Shown here: positions 16,614-25,059 of the stretch, one piece after another | Layout: every line of letters begins with the position of its first letter | Position numbering within the stretch: the stretch's first letter is position 1 | From: Hyphococcus lacteus | Lineage (GTDB): Bacteria; Pseudomonadota; Alphaproteobacteria; Caulobacterales; Parvularculaceae | NCBI RefSeq assembly: GCF_041058985.1 | Contig: NZ_JBEHZE010000001.1 | Location: 2,418,001 to 2,482,000, forward strand | Direction: 5' to 3' | Length of the DNA: 64,000 nucleotides | Translations under genes and position numbers: made by a program | Notes under the pieces: model-generated | Seen by the model: the letters and a program-made list of their open reading frames with translations, nothing else | What the model was told of the DNA's origin: nothing | Database searches by the model: none

Positions 16614-17120
16614 ATGTTACGTTCAACACTGATCGGCGCTTCCGCGATTGCCGTACTTTCTGCGAGCGCTTGCGCCCAAGAAACACCCACAACCGAGGCG
16701 CAAACCACGACCGAAGCAAGCATTGTTGACGCTTCACAAGTCCAGACACGTGATGAGGCAAAGCTTTTCGCAGAGTCAGAATTTATTCAAGCTGACCTTA
16801 ATGCTGACGGCAAAATTGATAAATCCGAATTCCTTGCTTATGCGTCGGTTCACACACCGATAAACGACCCAGCCCTGACACCAACTGACGAGATGGCTGA
16901 GGCTGGAGAAGTTGCCAAAGCACCGAAAGCTGAGGTTACGGCCGATCAGGCATTCGCTGAAATCAGTAAAGGTGATGAGGTGATTTCGGAAACCGAAATG
17001 GTTGAAACCCGTATCGCACAATTTGACGAAGCTGACGCTGACAAGGACGAAAAACTTAACGAGAGTGAACGTCAGCAATTCGCCAGCCTGACCAAACCAC
17101 CAGCAACGGACGCACTTTAA
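16614..17120 (+). CDS. Secreted EF-hand calcium-binding protein
   Basis: The product has 168 residues with a signal peptide or lipobox-like end (SASACAQ; Cys at about residue 21). Two EF-hand loops are visible: DLNADGKIDKSEF (about 62-74), a near-perfect calcium loop, and DEADADKDEKLNESE (about 141-155). The linker between is acidic and Ala/Glu/Thr-rich. Proteins of this kind bind Ca2+ in the periplasm or outside the cell, with varied roles. AAGGAG precedes the ATG at 16614. It ends just before a strong bidirectional terminator. Whether it is a lipoprotein (LSASAC) or a cleaved protein (ACA-QE) is uncertain. Confidence 0.85.
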   Translation: MLRSTLIGASAIAVLSASACAQETPTTEAQTTTEASIVDASQVQTRDEAKLFAESEFIQADLNADGKIDKSEFLAYASVHTPINDPALTPTDEMAEAGEVAKAPKAEVTADQAFAEISKGDEVISETEMVETRIAQFDEADADKDEKLNESERQQFASLTKPPATDAL

Positions 17121-17135
17121 TATATTGCACCGACG

Positions 17136-17168
17136 AAAAGTGCCCGCCACAAAATGGCGGGCACTTTT
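17136..17168. terminator. Bidirectional rho-independent terminator
   Basis: A 14-bp perfect stem AAAAGTGCCCGCCA / TGGCGGGCACTTTT with a 5-nt loop (CAAAA) lies between two convergent genes. The A and T ends supply a U-tract in both directions, so it can stop both the EF-hand gene and the TonB receptor operon. Confidence 0.9.
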
Positions 17169-17188
17169 TATCTGAATGCTAGCCGTTA

Positions 17189-19372
17189 CTAGAATGCACC
17201 GCGCAGCGAAATTTTAAAGTTCCGGCCCGGTAGCGTTGCAACGTCTTTAAGAAACGACGTGTGTAGACGCGCCTCTTCGTTGGTTACGTTATCGGCGCGA
17301 AGCTGAACCGATAGTCCGTGTCCTTCCCCACCTGGTCGCCATGTCATCGCAAAATTCACAAGCGAGTACCCGTCGGTCGGCAGTTCTGCCGCAGAAATAC
17401 GATTTTGCTTTGCCGCGAGTTCGACTTCGCCCCGAAGGTCTACATAATCAGAATTTGCTTCCAGACCTAAAATTGAACGCAATGGCGGGATACGCGGAAC
17501 GTCGCCGCCATCATTTTTGAACTTAGCACGTACATAATCTACCTGCGCTGATGATGAGACATCAAAACCGCCGATTGTGAAAAGATCCGCTTCGATCTGA
17601 GATTCGAACCCTTTGAAGACTGCATCACGTGCTGTGAATTCAAAGACAGGTAATTCATCTTCTTCGGCTCCAGTTGCGATGAGAGCAACGAAATCATCAT
17701 AACTCGTGTAGAACCCGTTTATCGTGACGGAAACTCTGCCCAATTCACCGTGTACTGTAGACTCCACGCCCGTGGCAGTTTCAATACCTAGATCAGAATT
17801 ACCAACCTCATAGGCGTTTGTCGCAAGGTGTGCACCATCTGAGAAAAGCTCCTCTGGTGCTGGTGCCCGTTCCGTACGAAGCCCATTTATACCAAAGAAC
17901 AAATTGTCATTTGGTTCAAACCCGATCCCAGCAGAAACACTCAATGCATCGAACGTACGGTCAAGACCGACGGTCTCGGCTTTTGTGGAAGTGTGTTCAT
18001 ACCGTCCAGCGACCTGCAGATGAAGCGGGCCAGTTTCGTATTCACGTACAGTAAAGATCCCAAATTGATTGGTAATGTTTGGTGGCGTAAACGCTTCAGC
18101 ACCAACGGCGTCAAAATTACGGTGCTTGTACTGAAAGCCAGTTGCGCCCCGGAAATTGCCAAACTCTTTTTCCAAAAACTCAACACGGGCTTGATACCCC
18201 GTATTGTTGAACTCTGTTCCGATTTCGTCGCCCTCGAGTTCACGGTGAACATAGTCGGCATATCCGAAACGGACTTTTGTTGTATCGACGATAAAGAACG
18301 GTTTGTTTAGCTCACCCCGAACATCAAAGCGTTGTTGCTCGAGTGCGATACGCACATCTTCTTCGCCATGCGCGTGTTCATGTTCGTGCTCTTCATCGCC
18401 ATGATCATCATCATGGTCGTCGTCTTCATGCTCTTCCTCATGATGATGGCCACCACCTGGAATACCATAATTGGACTTTGTGGTTTTGCCCGAAATTCCG
18501 AAAAAGCCATCGTCGAAAATCAAAGATGCACCAACGGACCCACCTTTTGTTACAATGGACGAATTATCGACGACGCCGAATGCCTCTTCTTCTTCATGTT
18601 CATCGTGATCGTGATGCGCCTCGTCTTCATGATCATGTTCATCGTCATGATCGTCGTGTTCTGCTTCTTCCAATGCGCGAAATGCCTCGGATTCTGCAAA
18701 GCCCGGAATGCTATAATCTTCAGTTTTTCGATAAAAACCGTCACCATGGAACACCAGCGCGGTATCGCCAAACTTTCCGAGTAAGACGTCAAAGCCGCCA
18801 GCAGCTTCGATAGAGTCATCTACGGTTCCATAGCTGGTGCGAAGAGCGCCATCGATCCCGTCTTCAGGTACTTCACTCGGTATACGGCCATCGAAAACAT
18901 TGACCACGCCACCAGCGGCGGAGCTTCCAAAGAATAAAGCAGCGGCACCGCGAACAATTTCAATTCTTTCTGCGGTTGCAGGCTCAACAGCAACGGCGTG
19001 ATCATCACTCACCGATGATGCATCTATTGATCCAATACCAGCGTCAAGAACGCTGACACGGTCCCCCCCGAGGCCGCGGATAATTGGTCGACTAGCTGCG
19101 GGTCCAAAGAAACTCGATGATACACCCGGCTCGCGGCGAATGAGTTCGCCGATAGACGCTTCCCCTCGTGAGGCCAGATCTGCCTCGGTCAGAACGGATG
19201 CAGCGATAATTGACTCATGTTCTGGGTGCGCAATCGGCGTTCCGGTGACAATGATTTCATCGTCATCGCGGCTATTCTCGCCCCCATTAGTTTGTGCAAA
19301 TGCGTTAGTGTTGAACAAAAAAGTAGTACATGCCGTTAAGCATGCTGTCGTCGCAAGTAGATTACGTTTCAC
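17189..19372 (-). CDS. TonB-dependent outer membrane receptor, ZnuD-like (zinc uptake)
   Basis: This 727-residue outer-membrane beta-barrel imports a metal using TonB energy. It has a signal peptide (RNLLATTACLTAC... NAFAQ), a TonB box-like DEIIVTGTP, a plug domain with RGLGGDRVSVLDAGI and ERIEIVRGAAALFFGSSA, and a barrel ending in Phe. Two extracellular loops are extremely rich in His, Asp and Glu (about 235-265 and 310-340, for example HDDEHDHEDEAHHDHDEHE), as in the zinc receptor ZnuD of Neisseria and relatives. Zinc is therefore the likely substrate; nickel or cobalt is possible. I prefer the GTG at 19372 because GGGAG lies 8 nt upstream; another GTG is at 19399. It follows a small membrane-protein gene by 70 bp and ends at a strong terminator. 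Confidence 0.9.
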   Translation of the reverse strand: MKRNLLATTACLTACTTFLFNTNAFAQTNGGENSRDDDEIIVTGTPIAHPEHESIIAASVLTEADLASRGEASIGELIRREPGVSSSFFGPAASRPIIRGLGGDRVSVLDAGIGSIDASSVSDDHAVAVEPATAERIEIVRGAAALFFGSSAAGGVVNVFDGRIPSEVPEDGIDGALRTSYGTVDDSIEAAGGFDVLLGKFGDTALVFHGDGFYRKTEDYSIPGFAESEAFRALEEAEHDDHDDEHDHEDEAHHDHDEHEEEEAFGVVDNSSIVTKGGSVGASLIFDDGFFGISGKTTKSNYGIPGGGHHHEEEHEDDDHDDDHGDEEHEHEHAHGEEDVRIALEQQRFDVRGELNKPFFIVDTTKVRFGYADYVHRELEGDEIGTEFNNTGYQARVEFLEKEFGNFRGATGFQYKHRNFDAVGAEAFTPPNITNQFGIFTVREYETGPLHLQVAGRYEHTSTKAETVGLDRTFDALSVSAGIGFEPNDNLFFGINGLRTERAPAPEELFSDGAHLATNAYEVGNSDLGIETATGVESTVHGELGRVSVTINGFYTSYDDFVALIATGAEEDELPVFEFTARDAVFKGFESQIEADLFTIGGFDVSSSAQVDYVRAKFKNDGGDVPRIPPLRSILGLEANSDYVDLRGEVELAAKQNRISAAELPTDGYSLVNFAMTWRPGGEGHGLSVQLRADNVTNEEARLHTSFLKDVATLPGRNFKISLRGAF

Positions 19373-19442
19373 AGAGATAGCTCCCAAAAAGCCAAACACG
19401 CTTCATAGCGTTGGCGTAACAATCAAAAAGAGAATTGGATTG

Positions 19443-19757
19443 TTATTGGGCAGGTGGGCCGCGTGGTCTGGCCGCACGAATGGCGACTAATGCACGTTCG
19501 GTTTGGGTAATTTGATCGGCTGCGCGCCAAATCGTAAGTGCAATTACGAAAACAAAAGCGGATGTCGGTATAACTTTATCAGCGCTGTGCGTAGCTAACG
19601 AAAGTACACAAACTTGGCCGTCGTGTTTGTGAGGATCATCGCCATATTTTGATGCGTGTACCGCTGTCAGGATCTGTGAAAATACGAATGCGGTGACAAC
19701 TGCAATTAGCAGCGCCGTCCATCGTGTTTTCCAGAATGTCGATCCATTATCCGACAT
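19443..19757 (-). CDS. Small membrane protein upstream of the zinc receptor
   Basis: The product has 104 residues from the ATG at 19757 (AGGAAG site); the frame extends to 19808 without support. It has a hydrophobic segment (about 12-32), a short periplasmic-looking part containing KYGDDPHKHDGQVCVLSLATHS, a second hydrophobic segment (about 61-78) and a basic Pro-rich tail. The H-x-HDGxxCxxxL motif recalls the small DUF2946-type proteins found beside TonB receptors and may bind metal; I cannot confirm the family. It is the first gene of a two-gene unit with the ZnuD-like receptor and has a candidate Zur site before it, suggesting a role in zinc uptake. Confidence 0.7.
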   Translation of the reverse strand: MSDNGSTFWKTRWTALLIAVVTAFVFSQILTAVHASKYGDDPHKHDGQVCVLSLATHSADKVIPTSAFVFVIALTIWRAADQITQTERALVAIRAARPRGPPAQ

Positions 19758-19808
19758 ATCGCTTCCTGCAAGCGGGTTATTTGGTGCAAACCTAGGGTAT
19801 ATCCACAA

Positions 19809-19823
19809 ATGTTACAATTTCAC
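19809..19823. promoter_or_regulatory. Weak candidate Zur operator before the zinc receptor operon
   Basis: ATGTTACAATTTCAC, or shifted by one base TGTTACAATTTCACA, matches 12 of 15 positions of the Zur core TGTTATAATATAACA as I remember it. It lies about 52 bp before the start of the small membrane-protein gene. The palindrome is imperfect, so this is tentative. Confidence 0.35.
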
Positions 19824-19849
19824 AAGTGCCTAAAATTGTCTACAGGACG

Positions 19850-20038
19850 TCAAAAAGCCTCGTCATCTCCTACGCCCTCAGTGTCATCTTCTTGGGCGGG
19901 AATCGCATAACTGCCGGTTAACCAGCGATGCAAATCGACATCCGCGCACCGTTTTGAGCAAAATGGTGCGTATTCCGGCACTCTGGCGGCCTGACAAATT
20001 GGGCATTTAACTGAATTATCGTTGCTCGCTGCACTCAA
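19850..20038 (-). CDS. yacG: DNA gyrase inhibitor YacG (zinc-binding)
   Basis: YacG is a small zinc protein that in E. coli binds GyrB and inhibits gyrase. The 62-residue product has the four zinc ligands in CPICQ and FCSKRCADVDL, followed by HRWLTGSYAIPA, the family signature, and an acidic tail. The frame is open much further upstream with ATG codons at 20140 and 20089, but these would overlap the RNase gene by over 70 bp and add 17-34 residues not found in YacG. A TTG at 20038, preceded by GAGGAG 8 nt away, gives the normal family length, so I use it; it overlaps the RNase gene by 23 bp. It closes the maf-RNase-yacG operon. Confidence 0.88.
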   Translation of the reverse strand: MSAASNDNSVKCPICQAARVPEYAPFCSKRCADVDLHRWLTGSYAIPAQEDDTEGVGDDEAF

Positions 20039-21188
20039 AACTTCGCTCCTCGCATTTCCCGCTCGTGGTGATTTCAAAGCGCGGACCATAACGGTCGCGT
20101 AATCGGGAAGCCCATTCGGGGTAACCTGTGAGATAGTCAAAAATCAACCGCCCAACATCCAGCGTAATAGTCTGACTTGGGTTAGACCGAAGCGTGTTCT
20201 CTAAAGTGCGGATTGCAATTTTTGTCGCATATTCAATGGCAAAAGGTCGCCCCGCAATCGGGGATGCCGGGGATGCTTCGGTGAATTGCTCCAGCAACGA
20301 AAGGCCGCGCCTCGGTAGAGTAAAACTATAAAGTCCCGATTTTGAAAAGCTCGCCTGTTTCAGGCCGGGTAACCAATCCGTTTGGGATTTGAGGTGCTTC
20401 AGAAACTTCGACCGAACGACATCGCTACTTAATGACGGAAAGTCGATCACCACATGCCCACTAATATTCCTAATACTGATCTGTTGGAAAATTACATCTG
20501 CCGCAGCAAATGCAGTGCGCTCTTTCAGCCGAGATGAAGATGACGCCACTAATGAACCTGTATCTACGTCAATGGCGGTCAGCGCTTGTGTTTCATCAAT
20601 TATAACTACCCCGCCCTGCGGCAGTGAAACAAAACGGTCAAAAATACCGTCCAGTCCAGCGGAAACATGCTCGGTATCGAACAGGTTTTCTGTCCCGCTA
20701 TGATGTTGAACATTTTTATAACCCGCAGAATCGAGTGCCTGCGCTGCACGGCCATCATTTACAACGATGTTATCAACATCGCCTATCGCTGTGACCACTT
20801 CTAAAAGTGGATCATCAAATGGTGCAATTCGGCCAAGCTGTGATTTATCTGTATCGGTCTGAACAAAACGTAGTTCAGCGCCTTTTCCCTGGCGTGACGG
20901 AGCCTTTACATCAACTATGATGCTTGCGCCTTCATTACACTCTTTTTGATAGCGTGGCTTTAGGGGCAAGAACCCCGAAACATTATTACCGAGGTTTACA
21001 AATACTGCATTCAACCCGACATCAATGCGCGTAACCTTACCAACAAAGCGGTGGCTTTCTCGTGGCTCAGTATAGCGGTGTTCGTCCCCGCGTGCCGGGC
21101 CGAACCAAAGCTTGAACAGTTGACCATTAATGATTAGCGCCGCGCGCGTTTCGGCAACGCCACACTCAATGATCAATCGTCTATTCAC
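20016..21188 (-). CDS. Ribonuclease E/G family protein
   Basis: This is an endoribonuclease of the RNase E/G family, cutting single-stranded A/U-rich RNA. The 390-residue product is a short alphaproteobacterial form: an S1-like RNA-binding part (about 35-100, VGKVTRIDVGLNAVFVNLG) and the catalytic part with the metal-binding Asp residues in ALTAIDVDTGS (about 205) and GHVVIDFPSL (about 245). The Zn-link CPxC of full RNase E/G is not seen; only a C-terminal KCEERSFEC is present. It probably acts in rRNA or mRNA processing beside a longer RNase E elsewhere. It overlaps maf by 4 bp and yacG by 23 bp. Confidence 0.88.
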   Translation of the reverse strand: MNRRLIIECGVAETRAALIINGQLFKLWFGPARGDEHRYTEPRESHRFVGKVTRIDVGLNAVFVNLGNNVSGFLPLKPRYQKECNEGASIIVDVKAPSRQGKGAELRFVQTDTDKSQLGRIAPFDDPLLEVVTAIGDVDNIVVNDGRAAQALDSAGYKNVQHHSGTENLFDTEHVSAGLDGIFDRFVSLPQGGVVIIDETQALTAIDVDTGSLVASSSSRLKERTAFAAADVIFQQISIRNISGHVVIDFPSLSSDVVRSKFLKHLKSQTDWLPGLKQASFSKSGLYSFTLPRRGLSLLEQFTEASPASPIAGRPFAIEYATKIAIRTLENTLRSNPSQTITLDVGRLIFDYLTGYPEWASRLRDRYGPRFEITTSGKCEERSFECSEQR

Positions 21189-21763
21189 TTTCCTGCCCCT
21201 ACGCCGTCGAGCAGGTTGGCCGTTTCAAATAAAGGTAACCCGACTACGTTCGAATGTGATCCGGTGATCATAACAATATGCTTTGAGAATAATCCCTGAA
21301 TAGCATAGCCGCCGGCTTTGCCATCCCACTCTTTGCTCTGAATATACTCATCGATCGCGTGAGAATCTAACACCCGAACCTTCACCCGCGTTTCAACAAT
21401 CCGGCTTTGTACTGTTCCGTCGGGTTTCACTAAAGCGACACCGGAATAAACGCGGTGTGAACGGCCGGAAATAAGATTTAAACAATCTCGCGCAGTTTGT
21501 TCGTCCTCGGACTTAGGTAAAATTCGGCGACCACATGCAACAGCCGTATCAGATCCAAGTACAAACACCCCGCTGTTTGCCTCGGCTACTTTCAATGCCT
21601 TTTCTTTTGCGAGGCGTTCAACATAATGATGCGCAAGCTCACCGTGTTGTTCCGTTTCGTCAATATCGGCAGGAATAATCCGATCAGGAATAATTCCGAT
21701 CTGCGCTAAAAGTGCCTTGCGCCTCGGACTGGAACTGGCGAGGATAAGTGGCGTATGCGGCAT
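21185..21763 (-). CDS. maf: Maf-family nucleotide pyrophosphatase
   Basis: Maf proteins hydrolyse non-canonical nucleoside triphosphates (dTTP/UTP or m7GTP type) and were first linked to septum inhibition. The 192-residue product starts ILASSSPRRKALLAQIG, the family hallmark, and has ADIDET, LGSDTAVA, SGRSHRVYSGVAL and DGKAGGYAIQG with the conserved Lys and Gln. The Q-G-L-F context suggests the YhdE (dTTP/UTP) branch, but this is not certain. It lies 12 bp after infA and overlaps the RNase gene by 4 bp (ATGA). Confidence 0.94.
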   Translation of the reverse strand: MPHTPLILASSSPRRKALLAQIGIIPDRIIPADIDETEQHGELAHHYVERLAKEKALKVAEANSGVFVLGSDTAVACGRRILPKSEDEQTARDCLNLISGRSHRVYSGVALVKPDGTVQSRIVETRVKVRVLDSHAIDEYIQSKEWDGKAGGYAIQGLFSKHIVMITGSHSNVVGLPLFETANLLDGVGAGK

Positions 21764-21775
21764 TATATTTTCTGT

Positions 21776-21994
21776 CTATTTAAAACGGTAAGAAATACGG
21801 CCTTTGTTTAGGTCGTACGGCGTCATTTCGACTAGAACTTTATCACCCACGAGAACACGTATTCGGTTCTTGCGCATTTTCCCGGCAGTATGCGCGATGA
21901 TTGTATGGTCATTTTCGAGCTTCACACGAAAAGTCGCATTAGGAAGGAGTTCCTCTACCACCCCTTCGAACTCTAGCAATTCTTCCTTTGCCAT
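21776..21994 (-). CDS. infA: Translation initiation factor IF-1
   Basis: IF-1 binds the ribosomal A site during initiation. The 72-residue protein has the usual length and sequence: MAKEELLEFEGVVEELLPNA, FRVKLENDHTIIAHTAGKMR, RIRVLVGDKVLVEMTPYDL, ending GRISYRFK, an S1/OB fold. It is followed closely by maf. Confidence 0.98.
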   Translation of the reverse strand: MAKEELLEFEGVVEELLPNATFRVKLENDHTIIAHTAGKMRKNRIRVLVGDKVLVEMTPYDLNKGRISYRFK

Positions 21995-22079
21995 GGATGT
22001 ATCGACCTTGATAGTCCCCTAACCCGCAGCCCTGCTGCGTTAAATTTGGGCCGAACTTTGGTTCCTGAAAAAGCGAAAA

Positions 22080-22505
22080 TCAAGACTTTTCGGTGTCGGA
22101 AGAAAACCGGCGAGCGATTTTTGCCTTAAGGGTGTCCCGCACCCTTTTATAAGATGCGACGATTGCGTCGCGGCCACCACGTTCTTCGGAAGGGTTTTCA
22201 ATGTCCCAGAACTCGATTGATGCACGCGGTAGTTTTTTGCGGGCCTCAACGGCTGCTTCTGGCGTCAATGCGATCACAACATCAAAACTTGTTAAATCAA
22301 CGTCATCAAGTGTTTTAGGTTCGTGGCCATGCATTGCTACGCCAAGTTCGTTCATTACGATTTCGACAAACGGATCAAGCCCGCCCTCATAAATCCCGGC
22401 AGAATCAACTTTGACACCGTCTTTGGTGTTAAGTCGTAATAATGCGGCGGCCATCGGCGAGCGCACAGAATTCATATTGCATGCAAAGAGCACATTTTTT
22501 GTCAT
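22080..22505 (-). CDS. Low-molecular-weight phosphatase family protein
   Basis: The 141-residue product has the C-x5-R-S phosphate-binding loop of low-molecular-weight tyrosine phosphatases and thioredoxin-coupled arsenate reductases at the N-terminus: VLFACNMNSVRSPMA (Cys about residue 9). A DPF..E segment and ALTPEAA follow, and the WDIENP region supplies a general-acid Asp. In alphaproteobacteria this gene constantly lies between a UPF0262 gene and infA, as here; the cellular substrate is not known. It overlaps nothing but follows UPF0262 by 7 bp. Arsenate reductase annotations of this family are likely over-specific. Confidence 0.85.
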   Translation of the reverse strand: MTKNVLFACNMNSVRSPMAAALLRLNTKDGVKVDSAGIYEGGLDPFVEIVMNELGVAMHGHEPKTLDDVDLTSFDVVIALTPEAAVEARKKLPRASIEFWDIENPSEERGGRDAIVASYKRVRDTLKAKIARRFSSDTEKS

Positions 22506-22512
22506 TTTTGTC

Positions 22513-23001
22513 TCACCGCATATGGAAACTGCATATTAGCGTAAATAATCGCCGTGCAGTATTTTCATCTAATTCAATTTTATCTTTGAGGCGTTCTTGG
22601 AGAATGTCCGACCCCTCATTATGCATTCCGCGACGCGCCATATCGATGGTTTCGATCTGTGATGGCGCTGCCGTGCGGATCGCATCGTAATAACTTTCGC
22701 ACAACATAAAATAGTCTTTAATGATACGACGGAACGGAGTCATGGACAGATGAACCTGCCCTAACGCGTCCCCCCCAGCCAGACGTACATCAAAAACCAG
22801 ACGACGCTCTACATTCGATAAATAAAGCTCGAACGGGCCATCTTCCGCGCCGATTGGATGAAAATAGTTTTCTTCAAGCAAATCATACACAGCCACCTTA
22901 CGCTCATGCTCGATATCAGCGGTTGCTGGCGCGAGTGAGCGCTCGTCAAGTTCAATCTTGACGATGTGAAAACGTGCAGAATTATTCTCGTCGACAGTCA
23001 T
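22513..23001 (-). CDS. UPF0262 family protein
   Basis: The 162-residue product matches the UPF0262 family by pattern: FHIVKIELDE near the start, EHERKVAVYDLLEEN, FRRIIKDYFMLCESYYDAIR and IETIDMARRGMHNEGSDIL. The biochemical function is unknown. The family is largely restricted to alphaproteobacteria and occurs in a fixed order with hisD upstream and the phosphatase downstream; here hisD has been separated by three plus-strand genes. A GGAG-type site precedes the ATG at 23001. Confidence 0.88.
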   Translation of the reverse strand: MTVDENNSARFHIVKIELDERSLAPATADIEHERKVAVYDLLEENYFHPIGAEDGPFELYLSNVERRLVFDVRLAGGDALGQVHLSMTPFRRIIKDYFMLCESYYDAIRTAAPSQIETIDMARRGMHNEGSDILQERLKDKIELDENTARRLFTLICSFHMR

Positions 23002-23145
23002 CCCCGCTCCGACTCGGTTATTTATCTTTCTTAGCGGGCTGCGGCGGTACAGTCACGTGGACAATCATCAACTTGCGTTAAATAAAGAAGCATGCGATTC
23101 GCGCCATCTTTATTGCCGTAATCCCCAAGTAACGAGACCGTTCTG

Positions 23146-24093
23146 ATGCCAAAGCTTTTGCCTGCATTTCTAGCTGCCCCACTTTTGATGACCGCTACGC
23201 CTGTTTTATCACAAGAAGTCCAGACGATACCGGACATCGCACAGGCCCTGCTGGATGAAGCCTATAAGACCCAGTCTTCCGACGAAATTTTGGCCGTTAC
23301 CAAGGCAGTAAAAGCAGTTTTTCCCGACTATGCGAACCAGATAGAGGCACAATCGGGCGAAAAGGTCGCTGCTCTAGCACCGCCACCTCCGCCAAAAGAC
23401 ACCAAAAATGCATCTCCAAAGACAGTGCCTGCACGTGGATTATTCGCCGTTTCGCCGTGGGATGGTAAAATTCAGGCATCGGGCCTGCTCTCCACCGGGA
23501 ATTCCGAAAATGCCGCTGTCGGTATCGCAATAGAGGCGGAACGCGGCACCAAAAAACTGACACACAATCTCAAAGGATATTTCGATCTCGGTGAATCCAA
23601 TGGTGTGACCAACCAAAAGCGTTGGGGCGCTGCCTATCAGCTAGATTACAACTTTAGTGACCGGAGTTATGCCTTTGGTCGCGTTTCATTCGATGAAGAT
23701 GAGTTCTCCGGGTTTGACTACCGTCTTTTTACCGGCCTTGGTATTGGACATTATTTTGCCAAATCTGAAGCATTTAGCTGGAAAGCCGAAGGCGGCCCCG
23801 GTTATCGGTATTCGCCAATCGACGAAACCAGCGAAGTTGACGAATCCTTTGCCGTTTATGCCTCAAACGAAATTGAATGGCTGATCCGAGAAGGTGTTAA
23901 ATTCGAACAAGATGTTACCGTCACGTGGACATCGCCCACCACCACCCTCCAATCAGTGTCGTCACTGACAACCCAGCTATGGGGCGACATTTCGACAGGT
24001 TTATCATTTGAATATCGCTATGAGACAGACCCGCCATTGGGCCGCAAAAACACGGACACCATCGCAAAAGCATCACTGATTTACGGGTTCTAG
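23146..24093 (+). CDS. Outer-membrane beta-barrel protein, DUF481 (YdiY-like)
   Basis: The 315-residue product has a signal peptide (LPAFLAAPLLMTATPVLSQ), a short helical part (about 25-75), a proline-rich linker (PPPPPKD, near 83), then a beta-rich C-terminal domain from WDGKIQASGLLSTGNSENAA to the terminal ASLIYGF, ending in Phe as outer-membrane proteins do. LSTGNSE is the usual start of DUF481 salt-induced outer-membrane proteins. Role: probably an outer-membrane barrel of unknown transport function. It heads a plus-strand trio with trhO and a GST gene that interrupts an otherwise minus-strand conserved block. Confidence 0.85.
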   Translation: MPKLLPAFLAAPLLMTATPVLSQEVQTIPDIAQALLDEAYKTQSSDEILAVTKAVKAVFPDYANQIEAQSGEKVAALAPPPPPKDTKNASPKTVPARGLFAVSPWDGKIQASGLLSTGNSENAAVGIAIEAERGTKKLTHNLKGYFDLGESNGVTNQKRWGAAYQLDYNFSDRSYAFGRVSFDEDEFSGFDYRLFTGLGIGHYFAKSEAFSWKAEGGPGYRYSPIDETSEVDESFAVYASNEIEWLIREGVKFEQDVTVTWTSPTTTLQSVSSLTTQLWGDISTGLSFEYRYETDPPLGRKNTDTIAKASLIYGF

Positions 24094-24117
24094 TTGAGCC
24101 TAATCGATTGCTCGCGT

Positions 24118-25059
24118 ATGACGCCACCCATGTCGAATATAGTTGTTGCCGCTTTTTACAAATTTGCCGCCCTGCCTGACTTCAAGGCACATCAAGCCCC
24201 GTTGCATGACGTGGCCGTTGATGCCGATGTCCGTGGGACGATCTTGCTCGCATCTGAGGGCGTAAACGGAACAATCGCTGGTTCTCGCGCTGGAATTGAC
24301 CGTGTGCTTGCCCACATCAAAACCCTGCCGGGCTGTGCAGGACTTGATTGGAAAGAGTCTTATACAGACGAAAACCCATTTCTGCGGATGAAGGTTCGGC
24401 TCAAAAAAGAAATCGTAACCCTAGGGGTTGGTGATATCGCACCTGAAAAAAGTCACGAACTTTATGTCGAACCGCATGATTGGAATAATGTCATTTCTGA
24501 TCCTGACACCATTGTTATTGACACGCGCAATGACTACGAGGTCAGTATCGGTACCTTTGACGGTGCGATAAATCCGGAGACAAAATCGTTCCGTGATTTT
24601 CCAGAATGGTTTCGAAAATTTCGCAAAGAAAACGAATTCAAAAAAGTTGCTATGTTTTGTACTGGCGGCATACGTTGCGAAAAATCAACGGCGTTTCTCC
24701 GATCCGAAGGCGTTGAAGATGTGGTCCACCTAAAGGGCGGCATACTGAAATATCTGGAAACGATACCCGAAGAGAAAAGCCGCTGGAATGGTGAGTGTTT
24801 TGTTTTCGATAATCGCGTATCTGTTGGCCATGACTTGGCACCCGGCACGTATGATATGTGTCATGCCTGCCGTCAGCCAATCACCGAGGACGACAAAAAA
24901 TCAGTGCATTATCGGGCCGGAATCTCCTGCCCTAATTGCCACGACAGGCTGACCGAAGAGCAAAAACGTAACTTTGCTGAGCGCCAAAAGCAGGTTGAAC
25001 TGGCAAAAGCCCGTGGTGAAACCCATATAGGAATGCCTAAAGCAAAATCGGAGGGATAA
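24118..25059 (+). CDS. trhO: tRNA uridine(34) hydroxylase TrhO (rhodanese family)
   Basis: TrhO hydroxylates U34 of certain tRNAs with oxygen, giving ho5U, which is then modified further. The 313-residue product has an N-terminal UPF0176 domain (SNIVVAAFYKFAALPDF, LASEGVNGTIAG), a rhodanese domain (about 120-215) with VIDTRNDYEVSIGTFDGA and the active Cys in MFCTGGIRCEKS, and a C-terminal zinc-binding-like part CHACRQPI...CPNCHDRL. The start is the ATG at 24118 or 24130; a TTG at 24094 abuts the previous stop. Its stop overlaps the GST start (TAATG). Formerly called YceA. Confidence 0.93.
   Translation: MTPPMSNIVVAAFYKFAALPDFKAHQAPLHDVAVDADVRGTILLASEGVNGTIAGSRAGIDRVLAHIKTLPGCAGLDWKESYTDENPFLRMKVRLKKEIVTLGVGDIAPEKSHELYVEPHDWNNVISDPDTIVIDTRNDYEVSIGTFDGAINPETKSFRDFPEWFRKFRKENEFKKVAMFCTGGIRCEKSTAFLRSEGVEDVVHLKGGILKYLETIPEEKSRWNGECFVFDNRVSVGHDLAPGTYDMCHACRQPITEDDKKSVHYRAGISCPNCHDRLTEEQKRNFAERQKQVELAKARGETHIGMPKAKSEG

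Noticed and set aside
18332..18813. Long plus-strand frames across the histidine-rich part of the receptor gene
   Set aside because: The repetitive GAC/CAT/GAG codons leave the opposite strand free of stops. The proteins are compositionally absurd runs of Met/Ile/His/Arg, so the frames are artefacts.
22080..22505. Arsenate reductase arsC
   Set aside because: The C-x5-R-S loop is shared by all low-molecular-weight phosphatases, and no other ars genes are nearby; the family name is safer.
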